A DNA stretch of 9,067 nt from Chloroflexia bacterium (lineage in GTDB: Bacteria; Chloroflexota; Chloroflexia; QHBQ01; JADMIH01). This document shows, piece by piece, positions 5,473-9,067 of the stretch. The DNA lies in contig JAICKM010000237.1 in the NCBI GenBank assembly GCA_025927935.1, positions 1-9,067 on the forward strand, read 5' to 3'. Position 1 is the first letter of the stretch. Every line of letters starts with the position of its first letter. The notes below the pieces were generated by a model that searched no databases, had not been told where the DNA came from, and worked only from the letters and a program-made list of their open reading frames with translations. The position numbers and the translations under genes were made by a program.

Positions 5473-6896
5473 CGGGTACGTTCCTTTCCTGAAAGAGCCG
5501 GCGCGTCCGTCGTGCCGGGGCCGTAGATCGGCCAGCCATATTGTTTTGCCAGGTCGTGCAGCATCTGCCATTCGGCGTCCGGGCCGGACTCGCCCGCCGG
5601 GCAGGCGCCGCCGAACGGGCCGGGCGGCACCACGGGCGCGGGCGCGGCCAGGTTGGACTGGGTGAAGTCGAGCGCCGTCGCCAGGTTGTTGGCGCTCGCG
5701 TCGCGCACGGTCAGCGGCGGTAAGCCCCAGCGCCACTCGATCAGCTTCAGGATCGACGTGTGGTCATAGACGCTGTGGGCGACGGTGGCGCGCGGCGACC
5801 AGGGGGAGATGAGCAGGCAGGGTACACGGAAGCCGCGCAGCCCGTCCACGATGCCGGCCAGCGCGTCGGCGGGCGGGATGGGCGCGGCGGGCGGTGGCAC
5901 ATGCTCGAAGAACCCGCCCCACTCGTCGAAGTTGATGATCAGCAGGGTGTTGGGCCAGGCCGGGCTGCTGGTCACGGCGCGGTAGACCCGATCGAGGAAG
6001 GCTTCGCCGTTGCGGATGTCGGCGTGCGGGTGGTCGTCGTTGCCCTGGTCGCCGCTAAACAGGCTGGGATCGACAAAGGAGACATGGGGCAAGGTGCCCG
6101 CCGCGCACGCCGTGAGGAAGCTCGCCAGGGGATGGCTGATGTCGAAGTAGCGCGTGCCCCACAGGGCCAGGACGGGTATGTCGCTGTAGTAGTAGCCCGC
6201 GCTGATCCCGGCGGCGCCGAGGCGATCCCAGATGGTGGGCAGGGCCGAGATGTCCGTGGTGTTCGAGATGCGGTCGGTCTGGGCGGCATACTGGTAGAGG
6301 CGGTTGGGGAACGTCGGCCCCAGGATGGCCGCGAAATAGCGGTCGCAGGCCGTCCAGTAGGGCGCGTGGGCGCCGAGGACGGGCAGATCCGCCTGCGTGT
6401 AGTAGCCGATGGAGTAGAGATCGTTGGCCCCGGCCTGGAGCCAGCCGTCGCAGGCGGCGCCGTGATACTCCTGGCGCGCGCCGCGGTAGGAGTGGTCGGG
6501 GTCGCTGAGGCCGCAGCCCTGGAAGTCGGGCGCGAGAGCGTGTGTGGGGTGGGCCACGTTCTGGCGGTCGAGATAGGTCAGCCCGGCCTGGCGACCGTCG
6601 GCGCCGGGCAGCCAGCCCAGGAAGTGGTCGAACGAGCGGTTCTCCATCATCACGACGACGATATGTTCGAGTCCGGAGCTACCGGGCGGGGGCATGGTGC
6701 CCGGCGCGGTTGCCTCTTTAGATGCCCCTTTAGGGGCAGGCCGCGGCACGGGCGCGGCGGCAGCGGCGAGCCGGTCGAGGCCGCTCCGCCCTGCGGCCCA
6801 GGCCAGGCCCAGGCTGGCGGCCCCGGTGAGAAACTGCCGCCGCGTGAGGGGCGCGGCGGCGCCGGGCGACCCCTCCGCGGGGTGCTTGTGGGTCAT
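5469..6896 (-). CDS. Tat-exported phosphoesterase (phospholipase C / acid phosphatase superfamily)
   Basis: A 475-aa protein with the PF04185-type phosphoesterase fold, which hydrolyses phosphate esters such as phospholipids or nucleotide phosphates outside the cell. A twin-arginine signal, LTRRQFLTGAASLGLAWAAG (17-36), implies export after folding. Motifs: HIVVVMMENRSFDHFLGW (78-95, metal/nucleophile region with Glu85-Asn86), DPDHSY (132-137), GPTFPNRLY (193-201), GNDDHPHADIRNGE (285-298), INFDEWGGFFEHVPPP (321-336, Asp324-Glu325), SPWSPRATVAHSVYDHTSILKLIE (364-387). The C-terminal phospholipase-C domains of some relatives are absent; after about 420 there is only a short Pro-rich tail. The start has AGGAAGGA about 8 bases upstream. 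The stop overlaps the start of the SLH gene by 4 bases, so the two are translationally coupled. The substrate is not decidable; phosphate scavenging is a plausible role. Confidence 0.93.
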   Translation of the reverse strand: MTHKHPAEGSPGAAAPLTRRQFLTGAASLGLAWAAGRSGLDRLAAAAAPVPRPAPKGASKEATAPGTMPPPGSSGLEHIVVVMMENRSFDHFLGWLPGADGRQAGLTYLDRQNVAHPTHALAPDFQGCGLSDPDHSYRGARQEYHGAACDGWLQAGANDLYSIGYYTQADLPVLGAHAPYWTACDRYFAAILGPTFPNRLYQYAAQTDRISNTTDISALPTIWDRLGAAGISAGYYYSDIPVLALWGTRYFDISHPLASFLTACAAGTLPHVSFVDPSLFSGDQGNDDHPHADIRNGEAFLDRVYRAVTSSPAWPNTLLIINFDEWGGFFEHVPPPAAPIPPADALAGIVDGLRGFRVPCLLISPWSPRATVAHSVYDHTSILKLIEWRWGLPPLTVRDASANNLATALDFTQSNLAAPAPVVPPGPFGGACPAGESGPDAEWQMLHDLAKQYGWPIYGPGTTDAPALSGKERTR

Positions 6897-6930
6897 AGTT
6901 CGTATCCTTCCTGCTGGAGTGGATATTGGG

Positions 6931-6951
6931 AGCCACCTGGCCGCAGTGGCT
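6931..6951 (-). other. Hairpin in the phosphoesterase 5' leader
   Basis: AGCCAC and GTGGCT pair perfectly over 6 bp around a 9-nt loop, ending about 35 nt before the phosphoesterase ATG. It could influence translation, but short stems are common in such GC-rich DNA. Confidence 0.3.
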
Positions 6952-7149
6952 AACCGGGCGGAGCATCGGCACGGGCTGTCGCCGCGTGCGCGGAAGGCAC
7001 AGGGGCGACCCGGCCGCGCGCTGCGCGATATGGCCTCCGCCCGGCGCGGCGAGGCACAGGATCGGGATCGCCAAAAGGGTAGGCGGGTGCGCGGGCCGTG
7101 GGGTCATCGGGATGCTCCGGCGCGCAATAGTAGAAGCCACGGTGGCGCT

Positions 7150-7178
7150 ATCTTAGCCGCTGGGCCGCGCGCTGTCAA
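7150..7178 (-). promoter_or_regulatory. Promoter of the phosphoesterase-SLH operon
   Basis: The minus strand has a perfect -35 TTGACA (7173-7178), a 17-bp spacer and -10 TAAGAT (7150-7155, 4 of 6 with the key T, A, A, T). The start would be near 7143, giving a leader of nearly 250 nt with no convincing gene. A closer promoter was not found. Confidence 0.65.
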
Positions 7179-7217
7179 GGAGCAGGCCCGCGCAATGCGC
7201 GTATCCAATCAGCAGTT

Positions 7218-7274
7218 CACCGCGCAGGCACGAAGGACGCGAAGACGATTTATATTTGTCTTATTCTTCGCGTC
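7218..7274. repeat. Decayed inverted repeat, family A relative
   Basis: The left arm (7218-7244) matches the left arm of the 800-918 element at 18 of 27 positions. The core GACGCGAAGA (7236-7245) pairs perfectly with TCTTCGCGTC (7265-7274), but the outer right arm has lost its match. It lies between two divergent promoters, in an AT-richer stretch. Confidence 0.5.
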
Positions 7275-7360
7275 TGCAAGGTCTTCCCGAAAGATGGTAG
7301 AAAATGGTCCGATCAAGTACGAGCGATCATAACTCGCATTCCCGCGATATCTCGGAAGAA

Positions 7361-7379
7361 CCTTACCAAGTTCGTAAGG
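7361..7379. promoter_or_regulatory. Short perfect inverted repeat upstream of the plus-strand promoter
   Basis: CCTTAC and GTAAGG are separated by 7 bases. It is centred about 65 bp upstream of the -35 box at 7433, a position possible for an activator site. No known regulator consensus is recognised, and chance is possible. Confidence 0.3.
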
Positions 7380-7432
7380 AATGAACATTATGCATCAATT
7401 GTGAACTGGAACGTCTACAGGCTCAGAGACTA

Positions 7433-7462
7433 TTGACTCTCCGGACGCAAGTATAGTACAAT
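7433..7462 (+). promoter_or_regulatory. Promoter of the surface-protein gene
   Basis: A -35 TTGACT (7433-7438, 5 of 6), an 18-bp spacer and -10 TACAAT (7457-7462, 5 of 6). The surrounding TATTGACTCT is shared with the leftward promoter at 25-54. The next gene start on this strand is 7908, so the transcript has a leader of about 440 nt. Confidence 0.6.
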
Positions 7463-7907
7463 GGTCCTACCTGGTCATAGGACTTCTTTCTTAGCTACGG
7501 GGTCGCAGACCCTTCCCGGCCAAGGAGCCATACCCCCGGCGCGTTCGCGCCTGCTGCACGCTTCCTTTGTTTTACCACCCTCTCCGTACCAGGCTGAATG
7601 CTGAACAAGGTAGCCCCGCCGCCGGATCTCGGTGCCGGGCGCTTACCGCATCCGAATCACAACCGCTCAACAGGATCTTAAGCACCGCGGGGCGCGAGTC
7701 GTTGCTAGCTCGTTAAGGAGCATCGGCAAGCTATGGTAGCGGGATCCTCTCTGACGGAGAAGGAGGTGCCGTCAGGCAGGCCGGAAGTAAGCCGGCTTGC
7801 CACGCGACGGGGTTGCCGGATTGCACCCGGTGATCTTCGCGCGGACCTGACATTCTGCCAATCCCAGAGTAATGCCCCGTTACCAGAGATCGACGGAGGT
7901 CGCACTC
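7463..7907 (+). promoter_or_regulatory. Long structured 5' leader, possible cis-regulatory RNA
   Basis: There is no convincing gene in these 445 bases. Stems seen in order: 7464-7469 with 7478-7483, followed by a T-rich run; GGGTC/GACCC at 7500-7512; GGCGC/GCGCC at 7538-7551; AGGATC/GATCCT joining 7672-7677 to 7743-7748 around an inner hairpin (TTGC..GCTC/GAGC..GCAA); TGACGG/CCGTCA (7752-7757, 7769-7774); and an immediately abutting 10-bp stem (7775-7784, 7792-7801, one G-U). GCGGACCT (7841-7848) can pair with AGGTCGC (7897-7903), which covers the Shine-Dalgarno GGAGGT (7895-7900). ACGGGG (7807-7812) with CCCCGT (7875-7880) would interleave with that pairing. No known riboswitch class is recognised. 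The fold is read by eye, not calculated. Confidence 0.4.
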
Positions 7908-9067
7908 ATGAAAGCAAACCCGACAGGGAGGCCACGGCGCACGCTCCGCGGCATGGCCCTATCCACGCTGATCTTCGCCCTAATCATTGGCTGGGTCGCG
8001 TTGGGTCCCAGCACTCGCAACGCTCTCGCCACCAGTATCGTGGACTTTTCCCAGTGCGCTAATAACCCCTTCCCCAGCACCGCAACGGATTGTCCTGGGA
8101 ACTGGATCAACGGCATCCTCAACCCCAATAACTCGCACTACGCCGAGGACAACGTGGTGCCCCAGCGGTGGGTGATCGACATCACCACCGCCGGCAGCCA
8201 CACGATCACCTTCTTCTACCAGGCGCGCAAAGGCAGCGTCCATGCCTACGACTCGCTGGCGACCTGGAATTACACGCAAGTCACGGCGGATCGCTGCCAG
8301 GGGATCTCCCCCTGCCCCAGCGGGGCCGCGAGCACGTTCGCCATCCCGGATGACACCACATCAGTGCCACCCGCGGGGCCAAGCATCAGCACCATTACCG
8401 CCAATCACATGATCCCCGCCGGCGCCGGCCGGCTGGCGACGATGTACGGGGCCACGATCACCGGCGTCTCGGCCCCCGTGCATGATAGTGCTCCCTGCCC
8501 AGGGGGGGTGAACTGCTCCGACGATAATGCTACTGTGACGGTGACGTTCACCGTTGCCACTCCCGGCCGGGTCATGCTGCTCCTGGGCGGCCATACGGCG
8601 GCGTCGGGCGGGCCCCGCGGCTGGGGACCCAACCTGGGCGCCGGCAGCATCAGCGGCGGACCGTACCACTTCAAGTGGGATCTGCTGGACGGATCCTCGG
8701 TCGGCAATCGGGATAACCAGATCCAGAGCGGGGCGATCGCCACGCAGACGCCCACGGCAACCGACACTCCAACCACGGTGCCGACGAACACGCCGACCAA
8801 TACCCCGACCGATACGCCAACCAACACGCCGACGAACACGCCGACCGATACGCCAACCAACACCCCGACGAACACGCCGACCGATACGCCAACCAATACG
8901 CCGACGAATACGCCGACGAACACGCCGACGAACACGCCGACGAACACGCCGACCCCGACGAACACGCCGACGGCAACCAACACGCCGACCAATACGCCGA
9001 CGGATACTCCGACGCCGACCGATACCCCAACCAACACGCCGACGGATACCCCGACGCCGACCGATAC
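7908..9067 (+). CDS. Secreted surface protein with Thr-Pro repeat tail, partial (runs off the window)
   Basis: An open frame of 386 codons with no stop before the window end. GGAGGT (7895-7900) lies 7 bases before the ATG. A basic N-terminus (RPRR, TLR) and hydrophobic 17-33 form a signal peptide, with probable cleavage near NALA (39-42). Residues 43-270 form a Cys-containing extracellular domain with cysteines at 50/62, 130/136 and 197/203, probably disulphide pairs, and the segments [54 protein letters not shown] recall similar N-terminal segments in large bacterial surface proteins with prealbumin-like or SdrD-like domains, but have no named domain. From 281 on the chain is a Thr-Pro-Asn/Asp repeat, a stalk or glycosylation target. 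What follows beyond the window (more domains or an anchor) is unknown. Function unknown; adhesion or matrix is a guess. Confidence 0.85.
   Translation, partial: MKANPTGRPRRTLRGMALSTLIFALIIGWVALGPSTRNALATSIVDFSQCANNPFPSTATDCPGNWINGILNPNNSHYAEDNVVPQRWVIDITTAGSHTITFFYQARKGSVHAYDSLATWNYTQVTADRCQGISPCPSGAASTFAIPDDTTSVPPAGPSISTITANHMIPAGAGRLATMYGATITGVSAPVHDSAPCPGGVNCSDDNATVTVTFTVATPGRVMLLLGGHTAASGGPRGWGPNLGAGSISGGPYHFKWDLLDGSSVGNRDNQIQSGAIATQTPTATDTPTTVPTNTPTNTPTDTPTNTPTNTPTDTPTNTPTNTPTDTPTNTPTNTPTNTPTNTPTNTPTPTNTPTATNTPTNTPTDTPTPTDTPTNTPTDTPTPTD
8748..9067 (+). repeat. Tandem repeat coding the Thr-Pro-Asn/Asp stalk
   Basis: Built from 12-bp units coding TPTN or TPTD. Between about 8807 and 8914 these are arranged in a 36-bp higher-order unit coding [30 protein letters not shown] recurs at 8807, 8843 and 8879. 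The array continues to the window edge. Unit length is a multiple of three, so copy-number change keeps the frame. Confidence 0.9.

Noticed and set aside
5473..5736. Upstream extension of the SLH protein to 5736
   Set aside because: It lies wholly under the phosphoesterase C-terminus, while a signal peptide begins exactly at 5472.
5760..6953. Long plus-strand open frame (397 codons) opposite the phosphoesterase
   Set aside because: The minus strand encodes an unmistakable phosphoesterase with all motifs; the plus frame has Val/Gly/Ala/Asp-rich composition typical of GC-rich antisense frames.
6730..7140. Possible leader peptide (MTPRPAHPPTLLAIPILCLAAP) before the phosphoesterase
   Set aside because: Looks faintly signal-like, but the ATG at 7107 has a weak ribosome-binding site and the frame runs far into the phosphoesterase without a stop.
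7538..7551. Rho-independent terminator at GGCGCGTTCGCGCC
   Set aside because: The hairpin is strong but is not followed directly by a T run (TTTGTTTT comes only about 15 bases later).
7671..7820. Cyclic di-GMP-I riboswitch
   Set aside because: Fragments such as GGTAGCGGGATCC and GGGGTTGCC recall its 3' side, but the conserved GCAAAGCC, AAACC and GAAA tetraloop elements are missing.
7733..8062. Plus-strand frame of 109 codons before the surface gene
   Set aside because: No recognisable protein; it overlaps the real start at 7908 in another frame and reads Arg/His-rich through the signal-peptide region.
8405..9037. Minus-strand frame rich in '[11 protein letters not shown]'
   Set aside because: It is the reverse reading of the Thr-Pro tandem repeat. 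The plus-strand frame has a signal peptide and a good ribosome-binding site.

Overview
The window is GC-rich and reads as a Chloroflexota-type genome. This is inferred from proteins with long Thr-Pro linkers, a beta-propeller protein carrying three SLH domains, 'NTPTNTPTD' tails, and several hairpin repeat families between genes. No rRNA, tRNA, transposase or CRISPR array was seen, so the phylum call rests on style only.

Left part (1-2045, mostly minus strand). A leftward promoter at the edge serves a gene outside the window. Next come a membrane-anchored SH3b protein (102-686), a 119-bp inverted-repeat element, peptide deformylase (944-1465) and a 92-aa XRE-type HTH regulator (1598-1876). 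The regulator and deformylase probably form an operon, with an 80-bp hairpin repeat between them. The regulator has a near-consensus promoter whose -35 box lies inside a 24-bp near-perfect palindrome, probably an autoregulatory operator.

Middle (2017-3492). A plus-strand S58/P1 (DmpA-like) self-processing peptidase diverges from the regulator. It converges on the SLH gene across 324 bp filled with two more copies of the 80-bp hairpin and arrays of 7-bp repeats. One heptad array supplies the peptidase stop codon.

Right-centre (3493-7178, minus). A two-gene, translationally coupled operon (ATGA overlap) encodes a Tat-exported PF04185-type phosphoesterase (phospholipase C / acid phosphatase superfamily), then a secreted protein with seven about 51-aa 'DVWAVG' repeats (probably one seven-bladed propeller), a Thr-Pro linker and three SLH domains. 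A good sigma70-like promoter lies about 250 nt upstream.

Right end (7179-9067). A long intergenic region holds the operon promoter, a decayed inverted repeat, and a plus-strand promoter followed by a leader of about 440 nt. The leader is rich in hairpins and includes a pairing that would cover the ribosome-binding site. It leads to a secreted surface protein starting at 7908, open to the window edge, whose Thr-Pro tail is built on a 36-bp tandem repeat. Three of the six genes make cell-surface proteins with Thr-Pro tails or linkers; the phosphoesterase is also exported. The least explained parts are the structured leader, the palindromic operator and the three intergenic repeat families.
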